Below, one piece after another: positions 1 through 6,944 of a stretch of DNA of 64,000 bases. Where the stretch lies: NCBI RefSeq assembly GCF_014653575.1, contig NZ_BNAQ01000002.1, positions 558,001 to 622,000 of the forward strand. Direction: 5' to 3'. The notes below the pieces were generated by a model. The model saw only the letters and a program-made list of their open reading frames with translations. It was not told where the DNA came from and ran no database searches. Within the stretch, counting starts at the first letter, position 1; each line of letters begins with the position of its first letter. A program made the translations under genes and the position numbers. The DNA is from Sphingomonas glacialis. GTDB taxonomy: Bacteria; Pseudomonadota; Alphaproteobacteria; Sphingomonadales; Sphingomonadaceae.

Positions 1-20
1 CGGTTCGACCAACGGGGCGG

Positions 21-44
21 CCCCGGCCTGCGCCGGGGTGACGG
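21..44. repeat. Partial copy of a GC-rich intergenic palindrome
   Basis: A CCCCGGCC/GGGGTGACG arm at the left edge of the window resembles one half of the palindromes at 13435-13530 and 42928-43023. The rest of the element, if present, lies outside the window. Positions 1-156 hold nothing else that I recognise. Confidence 0.45.
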
Positions 45-156
45 CGAAACGGTCCGCAAGCGGATCGCACCGCTTCCCTTCTCGCCCGTGCGCGCTACGC
101 TCTTGCGCTATCGAGGGCGACGGTGCCTGCTCACCGCGCCTATTTGGAGCCTCGCC

Positions 157-1092
157 ATGAAAGTCGTCCTCCCCGCCCTCGCCCGCGCACTGCTTGAGCC
201 CAAGCTCCCCGCTGGGCTCGACATCAGCTGGGTCATGACGCGCGAAGAGGCGACCGCGGCGATGGCCGATGCCGATATCGGCTGGGTCGACCTCTATCCG
301 CACGGGCTGACCGAGGAAGCCGTCGCCGCGGGCACCGCGCTCAAATGGCTGTTCACCGCGATCGCCGGACTCGATTCGCTCGATCTGCCGGCATTGGCGC
401 GGCGCGGGACGATCGTCACCAACGGCACCGGGATCAACGCGATCGCGGTCGCCGAATACACCGTGCTCGGCATCCTCGCCGCGGCGAAGCGCTTCGACCA
501 GGTGGTGCGGATCGCCGACCGCCACGAATGGCCCGATTCGGCGCCCGGCCGGATCGAATTGTTCGAAAGCCGCGCGCTGATCGTCGGCTATGGCGCGATC
601 GGCACGCTCGTCGCCGAGCGGCTGCGCGCGTTCGGCGTCGCGGTGACTGGCGTCACCCGTTCGGGGCGCGACGGCACGCTGACCCCCGATGCGTGGAAAG
701 CCCGGCTCGGCGAGTATGACTGGGTGATCCTCGCCGCCCCCTCGACCGACACGACCAAGGCGATGATCGGCGCCGAAGAGCTCGCCGCGATGAAGCCCAG
801 CGCCTGGTTGATCAACATCGCGCGCGGCGACATGATCGACCAGGACGCGCTGATCGTCGCGCTCACCGCAAAGACGATCGCCGGCGCCTATCTCGACACC
901 GTCACGCCCGAGCCGTTGCCCGCTGACCATCCGCTGTGGTCGGCGCCCAACACGATTCATTCGATGCATCTGTCGGGCCGCAGCCAGACCAAGATGTTCC
1001 AGCGGGCGGCTGCGCTCTTCCTGCGCAACCTCGATGCGTTCCTGGCGGGTAGGCCGATGGAAAATGTGGTCGATCTCGACGCCGGCTATTGA
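157..1092 (+). CDS. D-isomer-specific 2-hydroxyacid dehydrogenase
   Basis: A predicted cytoplasmic NAD(P)-dependent oxidoreductase of 311 residues that interconverts a 2-oxoacid and a D-2-hydroxyacid. The substrate cannot be read from the sequence. The C-terminal Rossmann domain carries GYGAIG near residue 144, the catalytic-Arg segment NIARGDMID near residue 220, and the substrate-lid motif PEPLPADHPLW followed by the His region near residue 270. The frame is open 69 bases further upstream. I chose ATG 157 because it has GGAG at 146-149 and begins a typical N-terminus (MKVVLPA). It is a single gene that ends in a strong hairpin shared with the convergent small gene. Family assignment is firm; the exact reaction is open (glyoxylate/hydroxypyruvate reductase-like is one possibility). 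Confidence 0.9.
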   Translation: MKVVLPALARALLEPKLPAGLDISWVMTREEATAAMADADIGWVDLYPHGLTEEAVAAGTALKWLFTAIAGLDSLDLPALARRGTIVTNGTGINAIAVAEYTVLGILAAAKRFDQVVRIADRHEWPDSAPGRIELFESRALIVGYGAIGTLVAERLRAFGVAVTGVTRSGRDGTLTPDAWKARLGEYDWVILAAPSTDTTKAMIGAEELAAMKPSAWLINIARGDMIDQDALIVALTAKTIAGAYLDTVTPEPLPADHPLWSAPNTIHSMHLSGRSQTKMFQRAAALFLRNLDAFLAGRPMENVVDLDAGY

Positions 1093-1099
1093 GGCGACA

Positions 1100-1126
1100 A
1101 CGGCGCCCGATCCATTCGGGCGCCGT
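1100..1126. terminator. Perfect 11-bp hairpin between convergent genes
   Basis: ACGGCGCCCGA pairs perfectly with TCGGGCGCCGT around a 5-base loop. It lies 7 bases after the dehydrogenase stop and 8 bases beyond the stop of the convergent gene, so it could end transcripts from both sides. There is no T-run on either strand, so intrinsic termination would be weak. Confidence 0.55.
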
Positions 1127-1134
1127 CCTGCCGA

Positions 1135-1440
1135 TCAATAGCCGTCGTTGCGCCAATCGCGACCGCGGCCCCAGCCGCCATGCTCGAAGCGCTCGCGCTG
1201 CCAGTGGCGGCGGCGGGCCTGCTCCTGCCAGCGACGATGCTCGATCCAGCGCTGGCGGGCATAGCCCCCGTCGCGATAGCCGCGATCGTCATACCGGCGG
1301 TCGCCGCGGTCGTGATAGCCGTCCTGATACTGCGACTGGCTGTTCCAGCCATCGTAGCGCTGTGCCGAGGCCGCGCCGGGGATGATCGCCAGCAGGGCCG
1401 TCAGGCCGAGCGACGCCGGAAGGATCAATTTACGAAACAT
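1135..1440 (-). CDS. Small secreted Arg/Tyr/Trp-rich protein
   Basis: A 101-residue protein of unknown function. Residues 1-27 form a signal peptide (MFRKLILPASL, a hydrophobic stretch, then cleavage after GAASAQ). The mature part is very basic and rich in Arg, Tyr, Trp and Asp, with many YDDRGYRDG-like and RWxE-like segments, so it is probably disordered or peptide-binding in the periplasm. ATG 1440 is preferred over an in-frame start 36 bases upstream because AGGAG sits just before it and the signal peptide begins there. No domain is recognised. Positions 1441-1678 upstream hold no gene that I can see. Confidence 0.7.
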   Translation of the reverse strand: MFRKLILPASLGLTALLAIIPGAASAQRYDGWNSQSQYQDGYHDRGDRRYDDRGYRDGGYARQRWIEHRRWQEQARRRHWQRERFEHGGWGRGRDWRNDGY

Positions 1441-1678
1441 GCGCGAACTCCTCGTCGGCAAGAGGCCGATCGCCATCGTCTAGCAATCGCGCGATGCGCC
1501 GAGGCTGAACGCAGGATGCAGCCAAGGTTAACGTCGCCGATCGCCAGGACGACGAATGCGCCGCCATTGCTGACGGGGCATTCGAATACACGAAGCGACG
1601 CTTTAGGGTTCGCCAGAGTCTTCGGCACCGAGCGTCGGCACGTCGAGAATCTCGACGCGCAACCTCACACGGCGCGTC

Positions 1679-2956
1679 TCAACAGCCGCCAAGCCCGGTG
1701 ACCGCACCGAGCAGGCTTGGCTTGCAGCGTTTCCGCGGGCGTTCGCTGCTCGAACGGTCGCCGTTCGAGCGCTCACTCCCCGATTCGTCGTCCATTTCGG
1801 GCATTCCGGGGAAGAAGGTCGCCGAGGTGCGGAAGCGCACGCGTGCGCTCCATTCCTGGTTCCACGGCCCGGTCGCGGGCCGTTCGGGATAGACGAAGGT
1901 CGATTCGGGACCGTAGCCGATCAGCGTCCCGAACATCATCTCGCCCGCCGCCTGCTTCACTTCGGCGGGCACGACGCAATTGGTCTGCGTCGGTGCGAGC
2001 AACGTACCATCTGAGACGAGCCGCTGCGCAATGGCCGGGCTGATCCAGTCCCACAACGCACCGCCGAACTCGCGGCTGGTCGAGGACGACCACCAGACGA
2101 TGTCGCCGGTGTCGGTGTTGCCGCGCCGCCCGGCGTCCTTCGCCCCCATCATCCAGGCGTAATAGCCCGTCGCCATCGGCACCCCGTTCCACGACAGCTG
2201 GACCGCGCCGTCGGGGCCGCCCCCGGTGCGGACGTGGAGCCCCTGCAGATAGTCCTGCTGGAGGTTGAAATTGATCGACGGCGCAAAGGTTGATTGGATG
2301 CGGTGATCGCCGAGCAGCGACCCGCCCTGCGGCTGCCGGCCCGAGCGCGGGTTGGGCCATTCGGCATAGCTGCGGCTGTTGGCGAGCGTCGGCCCGCGAT
2401 CGACCGGAACGCGCGCGCTGAACAAATCGGGCGGCATCTGCCCCGCCGCCAGCTTCGCGAAATCGATCACGACCGGCTGGCCCGGCCGCGCATGCGCGCC
2501 GCATCCCCAGAAGATCAGCAAGCGCCCCTTGGGTCGCTCGAACGATTCGGGCACATCCTCGCGCCCGCCGGTGCGCTGTGGCGCGAGCAGCGGGACCGAC
2601 GCGCCCATCGCCGCTTGCGGGAGGAAATAATGGTCGCCCTGCGCCGCGCCCGTCGCGGCAAGCGTCGATCCGAGACGCAGGCGGAGTTCATGCTGGTCGC
2701 CGCCGCGACGCCCGCCCATTCCCGCCATCATCTCGCCGATGTTCGGTCGGCCGCCGCCACCGGCCATGCCACCCATGCCGCCCATCCCGCCGATGCCCGT
2801 CATCGTCCCGACATCCATCGCATAGCGCGCCTTGGGCCCGGTGACGGTCTGGCTCGATGCGGGTCTGGTGGTTTTCGGGGCGGGCTTGCGTTGCGCCAGG
2901 ACAGAACTGGCCGTCAACACCGCAGCTGCGGACGCGATCACGATCAGACGGCGCAT
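1679..2956 (-). CDS. Secreted protein of unknown function with Gly/Met repeats
   Basis: A 425-residue exported protein. It has an N-terminal signal peptide (MRRLIVIASAAAVLTASSVLAQ), then a low-complexity segment at about residues 52-85 built of GGMGGMGG repeats, then a folded-looking region containing RLLIFWGCGAHARPGQP and VVIDFAKLAAGQMP. The tail is charged and Ser/Arg-rich (near residues 390-415) and contains two Cys. I recall similar unnamed proteins in sphingomonads and Caulobacter but no characterised relative. It is transcribed divergently from the DAHP synthase region and shares that 5' intergenic stretch. The function is unknown; an envelope or extracytoplasmic role is inferred from the signal peptide alone. 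Confidence 0.7.
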   Translation of the reverse strand: MRRLIVIASAAAVLTASSVLAQRKPAPKTTRPASSQTVTGPKARYAMDVGTMTGIGGMGGMGGMAGGGGRPNIGEMMAGMGGRRGGDQHELRLRLGSTLAATGAAQGDHYFLPQAAMGASVPLLAPQRTGGREDVPESFERPKGRLLIFWGCGAHARPGQPVVIDFAKLAAGQMPPDLFSARVPVDRGPTLANSRSYAEWPNPRSGRQPQGGSLLGDHRIQSTFAPSINFNLQQDYLQGLHVRTGGGPDGAVQLSWNGVPMATGYYAWMMGAKDAGRRGNTDTGDIVWWSSSTSREFGGALWDWISPAIAQRLVSDGTLLAPTQTNCVVPAEVKQAAGEMMFGTLIGYGPESTFVYPERPATGPWNQEWSARVRFRTSATFFPGMPEMDDESGSERSNGDRSSSERPRKRCKPSLLGAVTGLGGC

Positions 2957-3056
2957 AACGACCCCCTTCGAAACGGTCTCGAAACAATAGTCCCAAAACG
3001 GTCGTAAATCCAGCGCAGGTTTTCCTTCGGCCCACGTGCGGCCTGCCCAAAACGAT

Positions 3057-3073
3057 TTACCCTATCAGGGAAA
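3057..3073. promoter_or_regulatory. Operator-like palindrome 1 upstream of the HTH-DAHP synthase frame
   Basis: TTACCC-N5-GGGAAA. It matches the perfect palindrome at 3090-3106 in spacing and in 11 of its 12 arm bases. The centres are 33 bp apart, about three helical turns, so two dimers would lie on the same face of the DNA. Its position just upstream of the putative -35 element suits a regulator. Binding is inferred. Confidence 0.5.
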
Positions 3074-3080
3074 ATCGCCC

Positions 3081-3109
3081 TTGCCTCTTTTACCCTGGCT
3101 GGGTAATGC
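3081..3109 (+). promoter_or_regulatory. Putative sigma-70 promoter for the HTH-DAHP synthase gene
   Basis: A -35 TTGCCT (3081-3086) and a -10 TAATGC (3104-3109) are separated by 17 bp. A start about 7 bases after the -10 falls at 3116-3117, exactly on ATG 3117, which would give a leaderless mRNA. This agrees with the lack of a ribosome binding site before that ATG. The spacer contains the palindrome at 3090-3106. Confidence 0.45.
3090..3106. promoter_or_regulatory. Operator-like perfect palindrome 2, inside the promoter spacer
   Basis: TTACCC-TGGCT-GGGTAA is a perfect 6-bp inverted repeat with a 5-base centre. It fills the gap between the putative -35 and -10 elements, so a bound protein would block RNA polymerase. 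The helix-turn-helix domain encoded from 3117 is the obvious candidate ligand (inference). Confidence 0.55.
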
Positions 3110-3116
3110 GCTGTCC

Positions 3117-3332
3117 ATGACGACGATGGCCGGCCTCAAGATCAAACGCTTCCGCGAAGAACGCAGCCTTACCCGCGCCGCGTTCGGGGCGTGGTACGGC
3201 GCGCCGGGCTCGACCGTCCAGGGCTGGGAAGAGGATGGCAAGCGCGCCAGCGGCCCGGTCGTCAATCAGATCGCCGCCAACGCCATCGCCAGCCACGCCG
3301 ATTGGTACGTACAGATTCGCACGGAGAATGAC
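3117..3332 (+). other. In-frame helix-turn-helix domain preceding DAHP synthase
   Basis: A 72-residue segment starting [17 protein letters not shown] reads without a stop straight into DAHP synthase. Residues about 8-45 look like an XRE-type helix-turn-helix: a basic first helix ([14 protein letters not shown]), helix 2 (AAFGAWYG), the turn and recognition helix ([16 protein letters not shown]). The following helix ([13 protein letters not shown]) resembles the usual trailing helix. If translated from 3117 or 3126 the product must be a fusion of 528 or 525 residues with DAHP synthase, because no stop separates them. No good ribosome binding site precedes 3117, so translation would be leaderless from the promoter described at 3081. 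That the domain is real rather than a chance frame is supported by its sequence and by the operators in front of it. Confidence 0.6.
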
Positions 3333-4703
3333 ATGAGCAGCTGGGCCCCCGATAGCTGGACGCGCGCCGACGCGCGGCAGATGCCGACCTATCCCGACGC
3401 TGCCGCGCTCGACGCCGCGACCGACCAGCTCGCCTCCTTCCCGCCGCTCGTCTTCGCAGGCGAGGCGCGCAACCTTACCGCCGATCTCGGCCGTGTCGCC
3501 GAGGGCAAGGCGTTCCTGCTGCAAGGCGGCGACTGCGCCGAATCGTTCGCCGAGCATAGCGCGAACAATATCCGCGACACCTTCCGCGTGATCCTGCAGA
3601 TGGCGGTGGTGCTCACCTTCGCCTCGAAGCTGCCGACGGTGAAGCTCGGGCGCATGGCGGGCCAGTTCGCCAAGCCGCGCTCGGCCGATACCGAGACGAT
3701 CGGCGACGTGACGCTGCCATCCTATCGCGGCGACATCGTCAACGACATCGCCTTCACCCCCGAGAGCCGGCAGAACGACCCGCAGCGGATGATCCGCGCG
3801 TATTCGCAATCGGCCGCGACGCTCAACCTGCTTCGCGCGTTCGCAACGGGCGGGTACGCCAATTTGCACCAGGTCCATCGCTGGACGCACGATTATATGG
3901 GCCGCAGCCCGTGGGCCGAGAAATACAGCCATGTCGCCGACCGGATCGGCGAGGCGCTCGACTTCATGGAAGCGTGCGGGATCAGCCCCGAGACGGTGCC
4001 ACAACTCGCGCAGACGCAATTCTATACGAGCCACGAGGCGCTGCTGTTGCGCTACGAACAGGCGCTGACGCGGCAGGATTCGCTGACGGGCGACTGGTAC
4101 GACACGTCGGCGCATTTCCTGTGGATCGGCGACCGCACGCGCTTCGAAGGCTCGGCGCATGTCGAGTATCTGCGCGGCATCGGCAATCCGATCGGGATGA
4201 AGTGCGGCCCGAGCCTCGAGCCCGACGCGCTGCTGCGCCTGCTCGACACGCTCAACCCCAACCGCGTCCCCGGCCGCATGACGCTGATCACGCGCTACGG
4301 TCATGACAAGATTGAGGCCAACCTGCCCAAGCTGGTGCGCGCGGTGCTGCGCGAGGGGCATCCGGTGGTGTGGAGCTGCGACCCGATGCACGGCAACACC
4401 GTCAAGGCCGCGACGGGTTACAAGACGCGGCCGTTCGACCGGATCCTGGCGGAGGTGCGCGGCTTCTTCGCGGTACACCGCGCCGAAGGCTCGATCGCGG
4501 GCGGCATCCATGCCGAGATGACGGGGCAGAATGTGACGGAGTGCACCGGCGGTGCGGTCGACGTCACCGAGCAGTCCTTGGCGGACCGCTATCATACGCA
4601 TTGCGACCCACGGCTGAATGCCGGTCAGTCGCTCGAGCTCGCGTTCCTGCTAGCCGAAATGCTCAACGAGGAAATGGCCGAACGGCGGCGCGCGGCGGCC
4701 TGA
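3333..4703 (+). CDS. aroG: 3-deoxy-7-phosphoheptulonate synthase, class II
   Basis: Condenses phosphoenolpyruvate and erythrose 4-phosphate to DAHP, the first step of the shikimate route to aromatic amino acids. From [18 protein letters not shown] the protein is 456 residues, the usual length of the class II (plant-type) enzyme. Class II signatures are [11 protein letters not shown] near residue 65, [12 protein letters not shown] near 106, [10 protein letters not shown] near 290 and [14 protein letters not shown] near 346. GGAG at 3322-3325, seven bases before ATG 3333, supports initiation here. However, the same frame is open to at least 3117 and encodes a helix-turn-helix domain, so a longer fusion is likely also made. 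Symbols for class II enzymes vary between genomes. Feedback control by aromatic end products is common in the family and is not visible here. Confidence 0.92.
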   Translation: MSSWAPDSWTRADARQMPTYPDAAALDAATDQLASFPPLVFAGEARNLTADLGRVAEGKAFLLQGGDCAESFAEHSANNIRDTFRVILQMAVVLTFASKLPTVKLGRMAGQFAKPRSADTETIGDVTLPSYRGDIVNDIAFTPESRQNDPQRMIRAYSQSAATLNLLRAFATGGYANLHQVHRWTHDYMGRSPWAEKYSHVADRIGEALDFMEACGISPETVPQLAQTQFYTSHEALLLRYEQALTRQDSLTGDWYDTSAHFLWIGDRTRFEGSAHVEYLRGIGNPIGMKCGPSLEPDALLRLLDTLNPNRVPGRMTLITRYGHDKIEANLPKLVRAVLREGHPVVWSCDPMHGNTVKAATGYKTRPFDRILAEVRGFFAVHRAEGSIAGGIHAEMTGQNVTECTGGAVDVTEQSLADRYHTHCDPRLNAGQSLELAFLLAEMLNEEMAERRRAAA

Positions 4704-4724
4704 GCCGCCCCGCGCCGCGCGGGG

Positions 4725-4871
4725 TCAAAGCGCGCTGCGGCCCTGCAGGAGGCGGACGACGACGACGATCAGCGCGATGACGAGCAGCAGATGGATCAAG
4801 CCACCGCCGATATGCACGGCAAACCCGAGTGCCCAGAGAACGAGCAGAACGACGACGATAGTCCAAAGCAT
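4725..4871 (-). CDS. Small membrane protein of the lmo0937 family (DUF5670-like)
   Basis: A 48-residue hydrophobic protein starting MLWTIVVVLLVLWALGF, with two predicted membrane segments (about residues 3-19 and 25-41) separated by HIGGG and ending in a short basic tail (RLLQGRSAL). Length, the MLWTI start and the central HxGG turn fit the lmo0937 family, whose members often respond to stress but have no known biochemical role. AGGGG lies seven bases before the ATG. A near-perfect EcfG-type promoter lies 52 bases upstream (4923-4947), so it is probably a general stress response gene. It is convergent with DAHP synthase, 21 bases away. Confidence 0.8.
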   Translation of the reverse strand: MLWTIVVVLLVLWALGFAVHIGGGLIHLLLVIALIVVVVRLLQGRSAL

Positions 4872-4922
4872 CGGAGAACCCCTTTATTTGCAGCCGGAAA
4901 TTCAAACCGCATCTGAAACGAA

Positions 4923-4947
4923 AACGTCCGTCCGCGCGGCAAGTTCC
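4923..4947 (-). promoter_or_regulatory. EcfG-type general stress response promoter
   Basis: Read on the minus strand: GGAAC at 4947-4943, 16 bases, then CGTT at 4926-4923. This is the consensus for EcfG (sigma of the alphaproteobacterial general stress response). Transcription would start about 45 bases before ATG 4871. I found no other GGAAC-N16/17-CGTT match ahead of a gene in the window. Confidence 0.7.
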
Positions 4948-4985
4948 GCTTCATCTGTGAATTGCCCCGGCTCGACCGCACCGTC

Positions 4986-5014
4986 TTGACGGCGCGTGCG
5001 CCGATGCGTATTGC
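4986..5014 (+). promoter_or_regulatory. Sigma-70 promoter of tRNA-Glu
   Basis: TTGACG (4986-4991), a 17-bp spacer, then TATTGC (5009-5014). The -10 ends 16 bases before the mature tRNA 5' end at 5031. Spacing and hexamers fit a housekeeping promoter. Confidence 0.65.
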
Positions 5015-5030
5015 GCCGTTTCGCGCAAGC

Positions 5031-5105
5031 GGCCCCTTCGTCTAGCGGTTAGGACGACGCCCTCTCACGGCGTAAGCACGAGTTCGATTCTCGTAGGGGT
5101 CACCA
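5031..5105 (+). tRNA. tRNA-Glu (anticodon CTC)
   Basis: A 75-base cloverleaf. The acceptor stem GGCCCCT pairs with AGGGGTC (one wobble), the anticodon loop is CTCTCAC with anticodon CTC, the T-arm is CGAG-TTCGATT-CTCG, and CCA is encoded. It is preceded by its own promoter. There is no integrase or duplicated 3' end nearby to suggest an attachment site. Confidence 0.95.
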
Positions 5106-5243
5106 GCGCCGTATAGCGTGCCATCCACGCCACACCCTCTTCGCCCTTTTCAGCGTGTTACGGCACCGCGCTACGCTTTCGGCAGGTTGCCTGTCGTCGA
5201 AACCGTATAGCTTGGCGCCGCATCGGCATGGGGGATTGCGAGG

Positions 5244-5483
5244 CTCGAACCGCAGCGCTTCCGCAGCGAGATCGGCGTGATGACCGGCTTTGGCGGCTTC
5301 GGCGGCGGGATCGGCGGCTTCTCCCTCGCTTCCTCGCTCGGCTTTGCCAAGCGATGAAGCGGCAGCGCCTCGTCTGGCTTCCTGATCTTTGCCGCGCTAG
5401 CGGTCCCGGCCTTGGTCGGCATCCTTGCCATCAAGACCCACTGGCGCGGCACGTGGACGGCCGCCAACGGAGCACGAATTTGA
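5244..5483 (+). pseudogene. narK: C-terminal remnant of a NarK-type nitrate/nitrite transporter
   Basis: A single reading frame gives RFRSEIGVMTGFGGFGGGI, then SLGFAKR, a TGA at 5355-5357, then SGSASSGFLIFAALAVPAL and TRWR-like KTHWRGTW. These match the last third of major-facilitator nitrate transporters (the MTGxxGxxGGxGG motif of a late helix, then the final helix and its basic tail). The N-terminal two thirds are missing and a stop interrupts the rest. The terminal TGA (5481-5483) overlaps the ATG of the downstream porin as TGATG, a translational-coupling arrangement that survives from the intact operon. The homology is read by eye; the paralogue type is uncertain. Confidence 0.6.
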
Positions 5484-6703
5484 TGCGCGCGATCTCGGTA
5501 TCCCTTCTTTCGCTGGGAGGGCTGGTGGCGACCCCAGCTCTTGCAGACCCCCTCGTCTTCACGCCCCTGATCGACGCGCAGCTGCGCTACGAACATGTCG
5601 AACAAGCACCGCTGACCAAGGATGCCAATGCCGTCACGCTCCGGCTGCGCAGCGGCTTCGAGGCGAAGCTCAGCGACTTCAGTTTCCTCGCCGAATCCGA
5701 AGCCAATCTGGCGATCGACCCGAGCTACAATAGCGGGCTCAACGGCAAGACCGCCTTTCCCCAGGTCAGCGACCCGCAGACGATCGAACTCAACCGGCTC
5801 CAGCTGCAATATCGCGGGCTGCAGCACACGGTCGTCACCGTCGGGCGGCAAGTGATCAATCTCGACGACCAGCGCTTCGTCGGCGCGGCGGCGTGGCGCC
5901 AGAACGAGCAGACCTACGATGCGGTTCGCGTCGAATGGTCGGGCATCAAGAACCTCAAGGCCGATCTGACCTATGCCAACACCGTCAACACGATCTACGG
6001 GATCGACGGCGGCAACCGCTTCGGGCCGACGCGGCTGGGGCATATCGGCGGCGACAACGTCTTCGCCAATCTCGGCTACAAGACCCGCTTCGGCACGCTG
6101 ACCGGCTTTGCCTATCTGGTCGACCAGGACCAGGCGCCGGTGTTCGTCGAATCGAGCCAGACCTATGGCGGACGCTTTGCCGGCGCCTATCCGCTGAGCA
6201 AGACGGTGACGCTCACCTACCTGGCGAGTTTCGCCTCGCAGAGCGACTATCACCGCAATCCCAACCGCTATCACGCCGACTATTATGCCGGCGAACTCGG
6301 CGTCGCGGTCACCGCGCTGACGCTGACGGGGGGCTATGAAGTGCTCGGCGCGGACCAGGGCGTGGCGGTCACCAGCTTCCAGACGCCGCTCGCCGCGCTC
6401 CACAAGTTCAACGGCTGGGCCGACAAGTTCCTCGTCACGCCGCCCAACGGCCTGCGCGATGCCTATGGGTCGGTCAGCTATGGCTGGAAGAAAGTAGCCG
6501 GGCTCGACGCGATCGCGCTGAGCGCGGCCTATCACCGCTTCGACAGCGATCGGCTCGGCCAGCATTACGGCAACGAGGTCGATGCGCAGGTCAGCGTGAA
6601 GCAGGGCCGGTACACCGCGCTCGTCAAATATGCCGATTACCGCGCCGACCGCTTCGCGACCGACACCAAGAAATTCTGGCTTTCGCTCAACTGGGTATAT
6701 TGA
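5483..6703 (+). CDS. Outer-membrane porin of the alginate-export family
   Basis: A 406-residue outer-membrane beta-barrel. Residues 1-21 form a signal peptide (MRAISVSLLSLGG...TPALA). The mature part alternates short amphipathic strands with turns typical of the family (LRLRSGFEAKLSDFSFLAE, TVVTVGRQVINLDDQRFVG, FWLSLNWVY at the C-terminus with a terminal aromatic residue). Members lie in nitrate assimilation operons of sphingomonads, where they presumably let nitrate or another small solute cross the outer membrane. Here the gene sits between narK and nirB remnants, so its former partners are gone. ATG 5483 was chosen because the signal peptide begins there and GGAG precedes it. The actual substrate is unknown. 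Confidence 0.8.
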   Translation: MRAISVSLLSLGGLVATPALADPLVFTPLIDAQLRYEHVEQAPLTKDANAVTLRLRSGFEAKLSDFSFLAESEANLAIDPSYNSGLNGKTAFPQVSDPQTIELNRLQLQYRGLQHTVVTVGRQVINLDDQRFVGAAAWRQNEQTYDAVRVEWSGIKNLKADLTYANTVNTIYGIDGGNRFGPTRLGHIGGDNVFANLGYKTRFGTLTGFAYLVDQDQAPVFVESSQTYGGRFAGAYPLSKTVTLTYLASFASQSDYHRNPNRYHADYYAGELGVAVTALTLTGGYEVLGADQGVAVTSFQTPLAALHKFNGWADKFLVTPPNGLRDAYGSVSYGWKKVAGLDAIALSAAYHRFDSDRLGQHYGNEVDAQVSVKQGRYTALVKYADYRADRFATDTKKFWLSLNWVY

Positions 6704-6713
6704 GACGACGACC

Positions 6714-6908
6714 GCGCATTTGATCGTGATCGGTAACCGAACGGCGGGCCGCCGCGGGCTATCGCATCACGATCTTCGGTGCGGAGCACGATGGAAACGA
6801 CAACCTCACGCTCGGGCCGCGTCGAGCGCGATGACACGCTGATCCTCGCGACCGGCTCGGACCCGTTCGTCATCCCGGTGCCGGGGCATGATTTGCAAGG
6901 CGTCGGCT
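6714..6908 (+). pseudogene. nirB: Remnant of NirB, large subunit of assimilatory nitrite reductase
   Basis: Three short conserved pieces survive in changing frames. First AHLIVIGNRTAG resembles the NirB N-terminal FAD motif (xLVVVGNGMAG). Then, after a frameshift, GYRITIFGAEHDGN resembles YxITVFGAExxGNYN. Then, after loss of about 50 codons, DTLILATGSDPFVIPVPG and HDLQGV resemble the LLLATGSDPxxIPVPGHDLxGV segment. Stops and frameshifts exclude a functional product, and the remaining roughly 700 residues are absent. The fragment begins 11 bases after the porin stop, in the order expected for narK-porin-nirB. Confidence 0.65.
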
Positions 6909-6944
6909 ATGTAGGCGCGATGCTCGGCGGCGCCTGTCGGCCTG

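Noticed and set aside
5031..5105. tRNA-Glu as an integration site for an island
   Set aside because: No integrase gene and no direct repeat of the tRNA 3' end were found downstream.
5171..6565. Open frame of 464 codons opposite the porin
   Set aside because: Antisense shadow of the porin gene and narK remnant.
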